Assembly: GCF_003426815.1 (NCBI RefSeq)
Contig: NZ_QKYK01000015.1
Location: 62,001-126,000 of the forward strand
Reading direction: 5' to 3'
Length of the DNA: 64,000 nucleotides
DNA from: Desertimonas flava
GTDB lineage: Bacteria > Actinomycetota > Acidimicrobiia > Acidimicrobiales > Ilumatobacteraceae
The position numbers were made by a program, and so were the translations under genes. Positions 43,006 through 54,695 of the stretch are shown here, one piece after another; the stretch's first letter is position 1; every line of letters starts with the position of its first letter. A model generated the notes under the pieces. It ran no database searches. It had not been told where the DNA came from and saw only the letters and a list, made by a program, of their open reading frames with translations.

Positions 43006-44126
43006 CTCTCGACGATCCCTGGGCCGCGTGGGCGGCCGCCCGGCCGGCGCCCCGGCTCTGCCACCTCGACTCCGGAGCGGCCGGCCGGTCGACGACGGCG
43101 GTGCTGGAGGCGGTCGCCGCCCACGCGATGGCCGAGGCGACCGACGGCGCGTATGTGGCAGCGGAACGTGCCGCCGACCGGATCGCCGCGCTGCGCGATG
43201 GGCTCTCCGACCTCACCGGCGTCGACCCCGACGGCGTCGTGCTGGTCGAGAGCGCCGGCGCAGCCTTGGCGGCGGCCCTCCAGGTGGCTCCCATCGCCCC
43301 CGGCGACGAGGTCGCCGTTGCGCCGGGGGAGTGGGGACCGAACCTCCGGCGCTTCGCCTCGGCGGGCCTGGTGCGGCGTCTCCTCGACGTGGATGCGGAG
43401 GGGGTGATCGACACCGACGCCTTGCGTCGGTCCGTCGCCAGTGACCCTCCGGCCTTCGTCCACGTCGTGCAGCAGGCGGCCCACCGCGCTCGACGGCAGC
43501 CCGTCGCCGAGGTGGTGGCGGTGTGCCGCGAGTACGGCGTCCCGGTGTGGGTGGACGCCGCGCAGGCCGTCGGCCACTGCGACGTCGCCTCTGGTGCCGA
43601 CGTCATCTACGGCACGAGCCGCAAGTGGTTGACGGGACCCCGCGGCGTCGGGCTGCTCGTCGTCGCGCCCGAGTACCGGGACCGGCTGCGCCTCGAGCGG
43701 GCACCGGCCCCGCGGCCGATCGGCGGACCGCTCGACGGGCTGGAGTCCCATGAGGCGAACATCGCCGGACGCATCGGTCTCGCCCTCGGCGTGGCCGACA
43801 CCCTGTCGATCGGGGTGACCGCGCTGACGGACCGTCTCGACGAGGTGGGCCGGACGGTGAGGTCAGGGCTGGCCGACGTACCCGGGTGGCGCGTCGTCGA
43901 TCGGGTCGACACGCCTGGCGCGATCTCGGCGATCGCACCGACCACCGGCCAGGACGTGTTCGTCACCCGGAGCCGCCTGCTCGACGAGTTCGGCATCGTC
44001 ACCACGGCGAGCGACGTCGCCCGGGCGCCGCTCGAGCTGACCGAGCCGTGGCTGCGCGTCAGCCCTCACGTCGACGTGACGCCGGCCGACATCGAACGCC
44101 TCGCCGCCGCGCTCGCCGTGCTGTGA
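43002..44126 (+). CDS. Class V aminotransferase fold PLP enzyme (EgtE-like)
   Basis: The 374-residue PLP-dependent enzyme has PLP-pocket features including WVDAAQAVGHCD (Asp for the pyridine nitrogen) and the internal aldimine Lys in GTSRKWLTGPRGVG. The latter matches the ergothioneine C-S lyase EgtE and cysteine-desulfurase-like enzymes. No egtB, egtC or egtD genes are adjacent, so an ergothioneine role is only a possibility. Other C-S lyases or epimerases share these motifs. GTG 43002 overlaps the WYL stop as GTGA, so regulator and enzyme are co-translated. Confidence 0.75.
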   Translation: MTLDDPWAAWAAARPAPRLCHLDSGAAGRSTTAVLEAVAAHAMAEATDGAYVAAERAADRIAALRDGLSDLTGVDPDGVVLVESAGAALAAALQVAPIAPGDEVAVAPGEWGPNLRRFASAGLVRRLLDVDAEGVIDTDALRRSVASDPPAFVHVVQQAAHRARRQPVAEVVAVCREYGVPVWVDAAQAVGHCDVASGADVIYGTSRKWLTGPRGVGLLVVAPEYRDRLRLERAPAPRPIGGPLDGLESHEANIAGRIGLALGVADTLSIGVTALTDRLDEVGRTVRSGLADVPGWRVVDRVDTPGAISAIAPTTGQDVFVTRSRLLDEFGIVTTASDVARAPLELTEPWLRVSPHVDVTPADIERLAAALAVL

Positions 44127-44150
44127 ACCGGGGGCGGGTGGGAGTCGCGG

Positions 44151-45437
<1,287 letters not shown>

Positions 45438-45467
45438 GGAACAGCTCGCGGTGCTGCGTCGCGAACC

Positions 45468-46130
45468 TCAGCCACGCGCTGACGAGCCGGGCAGGAACGG
45501 CGCGACGGTCGCGGCCAGGAGACCGACGACGGCGACGAAGAAGCCGAAGCCGAACGAGATGCCGGTGAGGTCGGACTTGAGGGTGAGGGTGCCGACGACC
45601 GCCCACACGGTGCACACCCCGACCGGGATCGACGCCAACCAGCGCGGGGAGACCGGCGTCGAGCGGATCGCCGCGCCGACCGCGATGAACACGGCGACGA
45701 TGGTGATGATCCAGCCGGTCTCGAAGTAGGTGACCTTCAAGAGCCCGCCGTCGAACACGCCGAGGAGCTGGACGATCCGGGTGTCCTCGAACCACGGGCA
45801 GAGCACGATGGCGAAGAGGGCGATGAGGCCGCCCACGGCACCGACGATGGAACGCGGCGACAGCTCGAGTGCCGGTTCGGCCGAGGTGGTCGACGCCGGC
45901 GCCGGCGGCGTCGCGGCCTGCTGGTACGGGGCCACGGCCGTACCGGGTCCGGTGTAGCCGGCAGGCGCCGCCGGGGCCGATGGCGCGTACGCCTGGCGCT
46001 GCGCGTTCTCGACGGGGTCCGTGCTGCGCCGTCCGTACTCGTCGGCGACGTGCTCGGTCCAGCGAGTACCGTCGAAGTAGCGCTGCTGGTACCGACCCGA
46101 TGGATCTCGCACCCATCCCGGATCAGGCAT
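45468..46130 (-). CDS. DUF2510 membrane protein
   Basis: The 220-residue protein has an N-terminal DUF2510 motif (PDPGWVRDPSGRYQQRYFDGTRWTEHV), a Pro/Ala-rich linker and four membrane segments from ~94. DUF2510 is a short actinobacterial domain of unknown role that often sits on membrane proteins. A clean AGAGGAG Shine-Dalgarno precedes ATG 46130. The 114-bp tandem repeat at 46146 lies directly upstream of its start. Confidence 0.8.
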   Translation of the reverse strand: MPDPGWVRDPSGRYQQRYFDGTRWTEHVADEYGRRSTDPVENAQRQAYAPSAPAAPAGYTGPGTAVAPYQQAATPPAPASTTSAEPALELSPRSIVGAVGGLIALFAIVLCPWFEDTRIVQLLGVFDGGLLKVTYFETGWIITIVAVFIAVGAAIRSTPVSPRWLASIPVGVCTVWAVVGTLTLKSDLTGISFGFGFFVAVVGLLAATVAPFLPGSSARG

Positions 46131-46145
46131 TGTGGACTCCTCTCA

Positions 46146-46373
46146 TTGCGTTCCCCGGCCACGCAGGCCGCGCGCGCCGGCCGGCTCCGCTGGCGCTCCG
46201 CCGGCCTCTCCGCTCGGACTTCGGGACGCTCGCTGCGCTCGCTGAACCGGGCACGCTTGTTGCGTTCCCCGGCCACGCAGGCCGCGCGCGCCGGCCGGCT
46301 CCGCTGGCGCTCCGCCGGCCTCCCCGCTCGGACCTCGGGACGCTCGCTGCGCTCGCTGCACGCTGCACGGTTG
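46146..46373. repeat. 114-bp tandem direct repeat, two near-identical copies plus a degenerate third
   Basis: Copies at 46146-46259 and 46260-46373 match almost completely for about 100 bases; a shorter degenerate piece (CGCTGAACTTCGGGTCGCT...) continues to ~46425. The unit is very GC-rich, includes several GCTCGCTGCG-type short motifs, and contains a partial inverted arrangement (GCCGGC, CCGGCC). Its length is a multiple of three, so it stays open in several frames, but none shows a start or a domain. It fills nearly all of the ~300 bases between the two flanking genes. No promoter was recognised in it. Confidence 0.8.
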
Positions 46374-46427
46374 CTGTGCTCGCTGAACTTCGGGTCGCTC
46401 CGCTGCGCTCGCTCAAACCCGTCATGC

Positions 46428-47957
<1,530 letters not shown>

Positions 47958-47978
47958 GGCTTGACATTCTGTCAAGCC
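47958..47978. promoter_or_regulatory. Palindrome GGCTTGAC-N5-GTCAAGCC at the start of a PLP enzyme gene
   Basis: A perfect 8-bp inverted repeat with inner TTGACA-GAA-TGTCAA lies immediately before the GTG start at 47957. A CAGAAT hexamer inside it is 8 bases from the start and could be the -10. A repressor bound here would block initiation. No regulator gene is adjacent. Confidence 0.5.
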
Positions 47979-48017
47979 GTCCGCCCTACCGCTCGGACCC
48001 GCTCACCGCGTTCGGCG

Positions 48018-49334
48018 TCAGCCCCAGGGGGCGTCGTGGCCGGCCGCAGCCGCAGACGCAGCCGGTCGGGAGCGTCGGGCGAGATCGACGAGCAACCGGG
48101 CGGCCTCCGTGGGCGAGTCGTGGGTGCGGTACACGAGTCCCAGTGCCTCCACTCGGGCCCGGAGCTCGGCGTCACCGAGGAGCCGGCGGACGGCCTTGCG
48201 CAGTCGGGGTGCCGACGGCGCCTTGCGGAAGGCCTCGCCGAGTCCGAGGTGGGCCACCCGGGCCCCGATCTCGGCCTTCTCCTCGGTGTCGCCCACCTGC
48301 AGCACGGGCACGCCGTGGTGCAGCGCCAGGTTGGTGCCGATGTAGCCGCCGTTCGTGACGAACAGGCTCGCCTTCTCCAGCAGCCGCTCGTACGGGACGA
48401 ACGGCGCCGTGCGGACGTTGCCCGGGAGCGGGCCGAGGCATGCCGGATCGATCGGGCCGGTGGTGACGACCACCAGCACGTCGTCGTCGGCGAGGGCGTC
48501 GATCACCGGTCGGACGAGTTCGCCCGGATCGGTACGGATGGTGCCCTGGGTGACGTGCACGACCGGACGGCCGGTGTCGAGCTCGTACCACCACTCCGGC
48601 GGTTCCCAGTTCTCGGGCGGAAGCGGGCGGAGCGCTCCGACGAAGCGCACGTTCGGCGGCATCGGGCGGTCGTATTCGAAACCCGGGACGCAGCCCATGA
48701 GGACGACGTCGCCTTGCCCCATGGCGTCGAAGACCCAGGGATCGGGCCCACCGAGCCCGTGGGCGCGCCGCACGTCCACCCACGTGCGCTGGACGTCGGC
48801 GAAGACGCGCCGCACGACTGCGTTGAGCAGCTGGTTCCTCGTCCTCCCCAACGGTCCCGCCCACGGGCGGAGGCCGGGGCCGAACGGCGGGGCGTGCTCG
48901 TCGAGTGCGGCGAACGGTCCGTCGCCGACGACGGCGTGGGGGATGCCGGTCCGCTCGGCCAGGACCGCCGGGCCGAACTGTGGCCCGGACGACACCACGA
49001 CGTCGGCCGGGAACGAGCCGAGCACCTGCTCGAGCTCACGCACCTGATTGGCCGCGTCGCCGAGGAAGACGCTGCGGAACACCGCCTTCAGCAGCGGCAC
49101 CCCGCTCAGCGCCCGGAACTCGGGGCGGACGTCGAAGACGTCGTCGTACAGCGAGAAGTCCGTCGACAGATGGACCGGAACGTGGGTCACGCCCACTCGC
49201 CGCGCCCGGTCGGCGTGTCGTGCGCCGGCGATCCAGGTGACGTCGTGGCCGGCGCCGGTGAGCGCCGCCATGATCGCCAGCGGGCTGGCGGAGTGGCCCT
49301 CGACCGGCACCGAGGTGAAGAGGAAGCGGGCCAT
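48018..49334 (-). CDS. GT1-family (MGT/UGT-like) glycosyltransferase
   Basis: A 438-residue cytoplasmic GT-B glycosyltransferase. The N-terminal acceptor domain begins FLFTSVPVEGHSASPLAIMAAL (His16-type base region). The C-terminal nucleotide-sugar domain has VTQGTIRTDPGELVRPVIDAL and VTNGGYIGTNLALHHGVPVLQVGDTEEKAE, the expected donor-binding region. Such enzymes glycosylate small hydrophobic molecules, macrolides or carotenoids. The ATG at 49334 forms a TGACATG junction with the upstream cupredoxin-like gene. Substrates are not evident. Confidence 0.85.
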   Translation of the reverse strand: MARFLFTSVPVEGHSASPLAIMAALTGAGHDVTWIAGARHADRARRVGVTHVPVHLSTDFSLYDDVFDVRPEFRALSGVPLLKAVFRSVFLGDAANQVRELEQVLGSFPADVVVSSGPQFGPAVLAERTGIPHAVVGDGPFAALDEHAPPFGPGLRPWAGPLGRTRNQLLNAVVRRVFADVQRTWVDVRRAHGLGGPDPWVFDAMGQGDVVLMGCVPGFEYDRPMPPNVRFVGALRPLPPENWEPPEWWYELDTGRPVVHVTQGTIRTDPGELVRPVIDALADDDVLVVVTTGPIDPACLGPLPGNVRTAPFVPYERLLEKASLFVTNGGYIGTNLALHHGVPVLQVGDTEEKAEIGARVAHLGLGEAFRKAPSAPRLRKAVRRLLGDAELRARVEALGLVYRTHDSPTEAARLLVDLARRSRPAASAAAAGHDAPWG

Positions 49335-49335
49335 G

Positions 49336-50286
49336 TCACGACACCGTGAACGGGGCGATCATGCCGTCGGACAGGTGGGGCAGTCCGTCCTCGAACGGCA
49401 CGTAGCAGAGCAGCGCGTAGTTGCCCGGTTCGAGCTCGGGCAGGGTGAGCCACTGCTCCTCGCCGGGCCCGATCGGGCCGGCACCGGCGAACTCCGCCTC
49501 GAAGGGGGCGGGCTCCGGTCGGCCCTCGTCGCCCCAGGCCACCAACTCGGGCACGCCGATACCGTCGGGCAGGCGCACGATCAGCGCCTCGTGGGTCAGC
49601 GTGTCGTCGCCGTTGACGAAGCGCCACGTCCCGCTGCCGTCGAAGTCCGGCGGCGGGGCGATGAGCATGCCAGGACCGATCTGCACGGTGCCCTCGGCCT
49701 CCGGCGCCTCGTCGTACTCAGCCGTGGCAGGGTCGCCGACGACGAACGGGAGGACGCCGGTGGGCTCCGGCAGGAAGACGTTGTCGAAGGCGATGTAGTT
49801 GCCCGGCTCGAGGTCCAGCGTGAGACCGACGGTGGCGCCGTCGTGCACCGTGCCGACGCCGCCGACGAACGTCAGCATCGTGACGAGTGCTTCTTGACCT
49901 GCTGCGGCCACGTCGGCCGCGGTCGACCCGTCTGCGATGCGGGCGATGTAGACGCTGTGGCCGATCTCGTTGGCCTCCGTCGTGACCGTGAAGTCGACGA
50001 AGCCTCCGGCCACCTGGGCCGGACCGGTCAGCCCGTCGTTGCCCGCCTCGAGCGTGATCTGCGGACGATCGGCATGGTCGCCATGCGCCGGTGCCGCCGC
50101 AGCGGCGGTGGGAACGAGGACGCCGAGCGATGCCAGGGCGAAGAGCGCACGACCCGATCGGTGGGTGCGCGGGCCCGGCGTGTCGCCGTCACCCGTCGGG
50201 GGACGGCGCCGGAGGGCGTCGTGGTCGGCGCCGGGATGAGCTCCCGGCTGTGGGGTGAGCGGCAGGGAGGAACGTCGGGTTCGCAT
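49336..50286 (-). CDS. Secreted protein with two cupredoxin-like domains
   Basis: The 316-residue protein has a ~45-residue basic N-terminus, a hydrophobic segment (ALFALASLGVLVPTAAAAA) and a likely cleavage near AAAP. The mature part seems to have two beta-domains. The second ends PELEPGNYALLCYVPFEDGLPHLSDGMIAPFTV, recalling the C-x-H-x-M copper ligands of blue copper proteins; the first has VYIARIADGS and DLEPGNYIAFDNV. Not assigned to a named family. ATG 50286 follows GGAGA, and the gene is coupled to the glycosyltransferase. Confidence 0.65.
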   Translation of the reverse strand: MRTRRSSLPLTPQPGAHPGADHDALRRRPPTGDGDTPGPRTHRSGRALFALASLGVLVPTAAAAAPAHGDHADRPQITLEAGNDGLTGPAQVAGGFVDFTVTTEANEIGHSVYIARIADGSTAADVAAAGQEALVTMLTFVGGVGTVHDGATVGLTLDLEPGNYIAFDNVFLPEPTGVLPFVVGDPATAEYDEAPEAEGTVQIGPGMLIAPPPDFDGSGTWRFVNGDDTLTHEALIVRLPDGIGVPELVAWGDEGRPEPAPFEAEFAGAGPIGPGEEQWLTLPELEPGNYALLCYVPFEDGLPHLSDGMIAPFTVS

Positions 50287-50308
50287 GAGAAGTCTCCGGT
50301 CTTGGGTT

Positions 50309-50340
50309 GGCCCGGGCGCGGACGTGGTCCCGCCTGGGCC
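50309..50340. terminator. Hairpin upstream of the cupredoxin-like gene
   Basis: GGCCCGGGCG pairs with CGCCTGGGCC (one G-T) around a 12-base loop. It lies between the regulator gene (ending 50432) and the secreted protein gene, 23 bases before the latter's start. It may end the regulator transcript or structure the leader of the next gene. Confidence 0.4.
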
Positions 50341-50415
50341 TCCCACCGTGACGGACCGGTGCTGACCGCCGCTTGGAGACGAGGTGGCGATCTGCTGACG
50401 GCGACCCGATGCGAC

Positions 50416-50433
50416 GACGCGACGCGTCGCGTC
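50416..50433. terminator. Perfect 18-bp palindrome at the stop codon of the winged-helix/hydrolase gene
   Basis: GACGCGA-CGCG-TCGCGTC is self-complementary with a 4-base loop and includes two bases of the regulator's stop codon (50432-50434). By position it is a possible terminator. Confidence 0.4.
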
Positions 50434-51748
50434 AGCCGAGCGGACGCGACGCGGTGTCGCCGGGCGCGCAGGCGTGGCCGACGAGCTGCGGCGCATCGTC
50501 TCGGCCGTCGGGCGCGGCGAGGAAGGCCTCGATCGCCGCGAGGGCCTGCGGCCATGCTGGTTCGTCGGCGAGCGGCAGGTGGTTGCGGCTCGGGAGCGCG
50601 ACCATCTCACTGCCGTCGATGAGCGCCGCCAGCGCCTTGGCATCGATGAGGGGCTGGCGCTGGTCACCGCGCGAGTGGACGAACAGCGTGGGGCAGCGCA
50701 CCAGCGGGGCCAGGTCGGTGACGTCGATCAACCCGAACGTGGTGAGGAACTCGACGGCGTTCTCAGGTGACGTCGTGCGCCGCTGCAGCTCGTTGAAGGA
50801 CTCCCACTGTTCCTGCGAACCGTCCGGGAAGAACTGGCTGGTGAAGACCTGGCGGAACGACGGGTCGTCGCGCTGCCAGCCGACTCGCGCCAGTTCGAGG
50901 TCGAGGAAGGCCACGCGTCGCTCGGCGTCGTTGCGGGCGCGCACCATTCGGCCGCGGCCGTAGGAGCTGACCAGCACGAGGCGGCTCACCCGCTCGGGGT
51001 AGCGGGCGGCGAACGCCACGGCGACCGCGGCGCCCTGGGAGATCCCGAGCAGCGGAAAGCGATCGAGGCCGGCGTCGTCGACCACCATCTTGAGGTCGTC
51101 GACCCAGTCGTCGAACGAGAACGCCTTGATGTCCCAGTCCGACAGGCCGCAGCCGCGCTCGTCGTAGCGGATCAGCGTGTGCCCGGCCGACAGGTCGCGG
51201 AGCCAATGCCCCCATACGGCACTGTCCACGTCGAGGTCGATGTGGGTCATCCAGTTGGCCGCCTTGACGAGGACCGGTCCGGAGCCGCTCGTCGCGTAGG
51301 CGAGGCGTGTGCCGTCGTCGGCGGTGCAGAACCGGAGGCGCTGGATGAACTCGGGCGACGGGACGGTGGCGTCCGCCGCGTCCCCGGACGGCTCGATCTC
51401 GATCCCGGCGGACGCCGGAGCGTGGTCGCCCAGCGAGGCGCTCTCGACGACGGGGGCCACGAACTGGTAGCCGCGACCGAACACCGTGCGGATCACCCGT
51501 TGCGCCGTGCCGTCGTCGCCGACGGCGCGACGGGCCGCCTTGAGGCGGCTCGTGAGGGCGGACTCGCTGACGAACCGGTCGCCCCACACCGAGTCGAGCA
51601 GGTCGTGCTTGCTGACCACGGAGTCGCGGTGTTCGATGAGGTGCACGAGCACGTCGAAGACCTGCGGCTCGACGTGCACCGGGTCGCCGTCGTGCGTCAG
51701 CTCGTAGCGCCGCGAATCGAGCGCGTAGCCGGAGAACTCGTACACCAC
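50432..51748 (-). CDS. OmpR-type winged helix fused to alpha/beta hydrolase
   Basis: A 438-residue two-domain protein. Residues ~1-105 are a Trans_reg_C winged helix ([25 protein letters not shown] ... [17 protein letters not shown] ... [15 protein letters not shown]). Residues ~140-420 are an alpha/beta hydrolase with the nucleophile elbow GISQGAA, a late acid in HSRGDQRQP and the catalytic His in PSRNHLPL. The design suggests a regulator that senses or cleaves a small ester or lactone. It is divergent from clpP across 123 bases. The start is GTG 51748 or the adjacent GTG 51745. Confidence 0.82.
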   Translation of the reverse strand: MVYEFSGYALDSRRYELTHDGDPVHVEPQVFDVLVHLIEHRDSVVSKHDLLDSVWGDRFVSESALTSRLKAARRAVGDDGTAQRVIRTVFGRGYQFVAPVVESASLGDHAPASAGIEIEPSGDAADATVPSPEFIQRLRFCTADDGTRLAYATSGSGPVLVKAANWMTHIDLDVDSAVWGHWLRDLSAGHTLIRYDERGCGLSDWDIKAFSFDDWVDDLKMVVDDAGLDRFPLLGISQGAAVAVAFAARYPERVSRLVLVSSYGRGRMVRARNDAERRVAFLDLELARVGWQRDDPSFRQVFTSQFFPDGSQEQWESFNELQRRTTSPENAVEFLTTFGLIDVTDLAPLVRCPTLFVHSRGDQRQPLIDAKALAALIDGSEMVALPSRNHLPLADEPAWPQALAAIEAFLAAPDGRDDAPQLVGHACAPGDTASRPLG

Positions 51749-51835
51749 GGCCTCTACCGTTCCGAGTCGGAGGGGGAGGTGTCAACCGACTTTCGCGTCG
51801 CGCCAGCGTCGGAGGGGTCTGCGGTGACCCTCGGG

Positions 51836-51864
51836 CGGACACAGGCACGGGCTCCCGATATCGT
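51836..51864 (+). promoter_or_regulatory. Candidate leaderless promoter of clpP
   Basis: CGGACA (51836-51841), a 17-base spacer, then TATCGT (51859-51864), 7 bases before GTG 51872. This competes with a Shine-Dalgarno GGAGGGG (51811-51817) upstream of an earlier in-frame GTG at 51824. Confidence 0.5.
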
Positions 51865-51871
51865 GCCCATC

Positions 51872-52453
51872 GTGACTCCGCACATGCTCGAAGGTGGCTT
51901 CAACCCGCAGGCCGACGTGTTCAACCGCCTGCTCAAGGGCCGGGTCGTGATGCTCGGCGCGGCCGTCGACGACGAGATCGCCAACCAGCTCTGCGCCCAG
52001 CTGCTCTACCTCGACGCCGAGGACGACTCCAAGGACATCTGGCTGTACATCAACAGCCCCGGCGGATCGGTCACGGCAGGCATGGCCATCTACGACACCA
52101 TGCAGTACGTCAGCAGTGACGTGGCCACGGTGTGCATCGGCCTCGCCGCGTCGATGGGCCAGTTCCTGCTCACCGCCGGCGCCGCCGGCAAGCGCTATTC
52201 GCTGCCCAACGCCCGCATCCTCATGCACCAGCCGCTCGCCGGTCTGCGCGGGCAGGCCTCCGACATCGCCATCCAGGCGCAGGAGTTCTCGTACACCAAG
52301 AAGCGCATGGCCGAGCTCATCGCTCACCACTCGGGACGCACCGTCGAGGAGATCCAGCGTGACTCCGACCGTGACAAGTGGTTCTCGGCCGAGGAGGCCA
52401 AGGAGTACGGCCTGTGCGACAAGGTGATCGTCGGCAAGGGCGACATCCGCTGA
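51872..52453 (+). CDS. clpP: ATP-dependent Clp protease proteolytic subunit
   Basis: The protein has 193 residues from GTG 51872. It carries [19 protein letters not shown] (strand and handle), the catalytic Ser in [11 protein letters not shown], His in ARILMHQPL and Asp in the [20 protein letters not shown] region. It would form the heptameric chamber fed by ClpX or ClpC. The start could be GTG 51824 (strong Shine-Dalgarno, 209 residues), 51863, 51872 (leaderless promoter) or ATG 51884. No clpX or second clpP is adjacent, unlike the paired clpP1-clpP2 of many Actinobacteria. Confidence 0.93.
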   Translation: MTPHMLEGGFNPQADVFNRLLKGRVVMLGAAVDDEIANQLCAQLLYLDAEDDSKDIWLYINSPGGSVTAGMAIYDTMQYVSSDVATVCIGLAASMGQFLLTAGAAGKRYSLPNARILMHQPLAGLRGQASDIAIQAQEFSYTKKRMAELIAHHSGRTVEEIQRDSDRDKWFSAEEAKEYGLCDKVIVGKGDIR

Positions 52454-52462
52454 GACATCCGA

Positions 52463-52494
52463 GCGGCCGGCGGGCGTGACGCCCGGCCCGGCCG
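52463..52494. terminator. Hairpin between convergent clpP and lipoprotein genes
   Basis: CGGGCG-TGA-CGCCCG (52471-52485) is perfect and is flanked by GGCC/GGCC bases that can extend the stem. It is placed between two converging stops, so it is probably bidirectional. Confidence 0.5.
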
Positions 52495-52499
52495 TCGCG

Positions 52500-52976
52500 T
52501 CATCCCGTCGCCGCGGGCGTCGATCCGCTGACGTTGAGCGCGGGCGGGGGGACGGTCCCGACGACGATCGTGATCTGGCAGTTCTCGGCCAGCCAGTCGC
52601 GCACCGCGAGGGCCGGCTGCTCGGAGCTGTAGGCCTCGGTCAGCACCTCTTGCTCGGTCACCTCGGTGGTGTCGGGCTCGAAGGCGAGGGCGGTCTCGAA
52701 GAGCGCCGTCATCGCGTCCCACTCGTCCTCGATGGCCAGCGGGGCCAGATCGCCCACCTCCCGGTAGAGCGCGACGAATGCGTCGCCGTCGTCGACGGTG
52801 CTGATCGCCGAGCCGAACAGGGTGTCCTGGTTGGCCGCCACGGCGTCGCAGAACTCCGCCGTGCCGCCGCCGTCGTCGCCGTCGTCGCCGCACGCCGCGA
52901 GCAGCAGGCTGCCGACGACGGGGACCACGGCGCCGGCCGCGAGGACGAGCCGGTTCGACCGGGGCGTTCGGGGCAC
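52500..52976 (-). CDS. Putative lipoprotein
   Basis: A 158-residue protein with a signal peptide (LVLAAGAVVPVVGSLLLAAC) ending in the lipobox LLLAAC; the Cys would be lipidated. The mature start is Asp/Gly-rich (GDDGDDGGG), then a helical region (AEFCDAVAANQDTLFGSAI) and ending in Pro/Thr/Ala residues. Two further cysteines (EFCDA and ENCQI) could form a disulfide. Not recognised as a known family. GTG 52976 gives the complete signal peptide. Confidence 0.7.
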   Translation of the reverse strand: MPRTPRSNRLVLAAGAVVPVVGSLLLAACGDDGDDGGGTAEFCDAVAANQDTLFGSAISTVDDGDAFVALYREVGDLAPLAIEDEWDAMTALFETALAFEPDTTEVTEQEVLTEAYSSEQPALAVRDWLAENCQITIVVGTVPPPALNVSGSTPAATG

Positions 52977-53162
52977 GGCGCGAGTTTGCCAGCCCTGACG
53001 CGGCGATTCGGGGCACGGCCGGCCGTCGTGGCGCAGGTCACCCGTCACCGACCGTGACACCCCTTGGCTACAGTGACCCCCAGCGTTGTCGGGCCGCCCG
53101 CCCTTCCTCACAGCAACCGCCCCGTCCGTGTGCCGGATCGGGGCGCCGTTCGAGGAGGCCCC

Positions 53163-54695
53163 GTGCTCGCATCCATCCCTTCCGCCATCATCGTCGGCAT
53201 CAACGGCAGCGAGGTCGCTGTCGAGGTCTACATCGGTGAGGGTTTCCCCGGGTACCGCATCGTCGGGATGCCCGACGCCACCTGCCGCGAGTCGCGCGAC
53301 CGCGTCCGGGCCGCGCTGCAGATCAGCGGGTTCGCGTGGCCGGCCAAGGGCATCGTGGTCAATCTGGCCCCCGCCACCGAGCGCAAGAGCGGCGCCGGCC
53401 TCGACGTGGCCATCGCCATCGGCGTGCTCGTCGCGTCGCAGCAACTCGCCCCCGAACGGGTCGCCGGTCTCGCCTTCCTCGGCGAACTCGGGCTCGACGG
53501 CAGCCTGCGCCGTCTCCCCGGCGTGGCCCCGATGGTCGACGCGCTGCGCGGCTACGACGTCGTCGTGCCGGTCGAGAACGCGTCGGAGGCCCTCGTCGCG
53601 GCCCGCCGCAGGGTACGCGTCGCCGCCGACCTCGGCGAGCTGGTCGAGGCCCTCACCGAAGAGGCCGACTGGCGTCGGGTCGACGCATCCGTCGGCAGCC
53701 GGGAGCGCAGCGCGAGCCCGCCCGACCTCGCCGACGTCCGCGGGCAGCCGGTCGCTCGGCAGGCACTCGAGATCGCCGCCGCCGGCGCCCACAACCTGCT
53801 GTTCGTCGGCTCACCCGGCAGCGGCAAGACGATGCTGGCCCAGCGTCTCGCCGGCGTGCTGCCCCCGCTCGATCGCGACCGCGCCCTCGAGACCACGATG
53901 ATCCACTCCGCGGCGGGACTGCGCCTGCCCCCCGAGGGTGTGGTCGAACATCCTCCGTTCCGGGCCCCGCACCACACCACCACCACCGTCGCCCTCGTGG
54001 GCGGCGGGTCGCTGCAACTGCGGCCCGGCGAGCTGTCGTTGGCCCACAACGGGGTGCTGTTCTGTGACGAGCTCGGCGAGTTCTCCCGGTCGGCCCTCGA
54101 GGGGCTCCGCGAGCCGCTCGAGGAAGGCTCGATCCGCATCGCCAGGGCCAACGTCCGCGCCGTGCTGCCGGCGCGTTTCCTGCTCGTCGCCGCCACCAAT
54201 CCGTGCCCGTGCGGCGGGGGACCGCCGGGAGCGTGCCAGTGCGACGACACGGCCCGCGCCCGCTACCTCAGGCGCCTGTCGGGCCCGCTCGCCGACCGCT
54301 TCGACCTGCGGGTCGTCGTGCACCGTCCATCGGTCGACGATCTGCTCGGCGACGAGGCGGGCGAGCCGTCGGCGGTGGTGCGCGAGCGCGTCGTGGCGGC
54401 GCGCGCGGTCGCGCTCGAACGCGGGGGCAAGCTCAACGCCGAGTTGGGCGCCGACGAGCTCGACTCGATCGCCCCGCTCACCGACGAGGCCCGAGGCGTC
54501 CTGCGCGGCGAGATGGAGCGCGACCGTCTGACGGGCCGTGGCTACCACCGCATCCGGCGTGTCGCCCGCACCATCGCCGACCTACGACGGCCGGGGGACG
54601 CGCTGGTCGGCGTCGACGATGTCGAGGTGGCTCTGTCCATGCGCGCCGCTTTGCCGCGCACGATCGTCGCCGAGCGAACGCGATGGATCGCGTGA
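53163..54695 (+). CDS. comM: ComM/YifB family AAA+ ATPase (Mg-chelatase-like)
   Basis: The 510-residue protein has an N-terminal ChlI domain (IIVGINGSEVAVEVYIGEGFPGYRIVG region), then an AAA+ Mg-chelatase domain with Walker A GSPGSGKTML, Walker B VLFCDELGEF and the NPCPCGGGPPGACQC Cys cluster, then a C-terminal domain. ComM promotes branch migration during natural transformation. With dprA directly downstream this is the standard competence-related pair. GTG 53163 has GGAGG four bases upstream, which decides the start against ATG 53064. Confidence 0.92.
   Translation: MLASIPSAIIVGINGSEVAVEVYIGEGFPGYRIVGMPDATCRESRDRVRAALQISGFAWPAKGIVVNLAPATERKSGAGLDVAIAIGVLVASQQLAPERVAGLAFLGELGLDGSLRRLPGVAPMVDALRGYDVVVPVENASEALVAARRRVRVAADLGELVEALTEEADWRRVDASVGSRERSASPPDLADVRGQPVARQALEIAAAGAHNLLFVGSPGSGKTMLAQRLAGVLPPLDRDRALETTMIHSAAGLRLPPEGVVEHPPFRAPHHTTTTVALVGGGSLQLRPGELSLAHNGVLFCDELGEFSRSALEGLREPLEEGSIRIARANVRAVLPARFLLVAATNPCPCGGGPPGACQCDDTARARYLRRLSGPLADRFDLRVVVHRPSVDDLLGDEAGEPSAVVRERVVAARAVALERGGKLNAELGADELDSIAPLTDEARGVLRGEMERDRLTGRGYHRIRRVARTIADLRRPGDALVGVDDVEVALSMRAALPRTIVAERTRWIA

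Noticed and set aside
46146-46373. CRISPR array
   Set aside because: Only two copies of a 114-base unit in direct contact, with no spacers and no cas genes. It is a tandem repeat.
53064-53162. N-terminal extension of ComM from ATG 53064
   Set aside because: The ComM fold begins at IIVGINGSEV. GTG 53163 has a good GGAGG, and the upstream part is low complexity.
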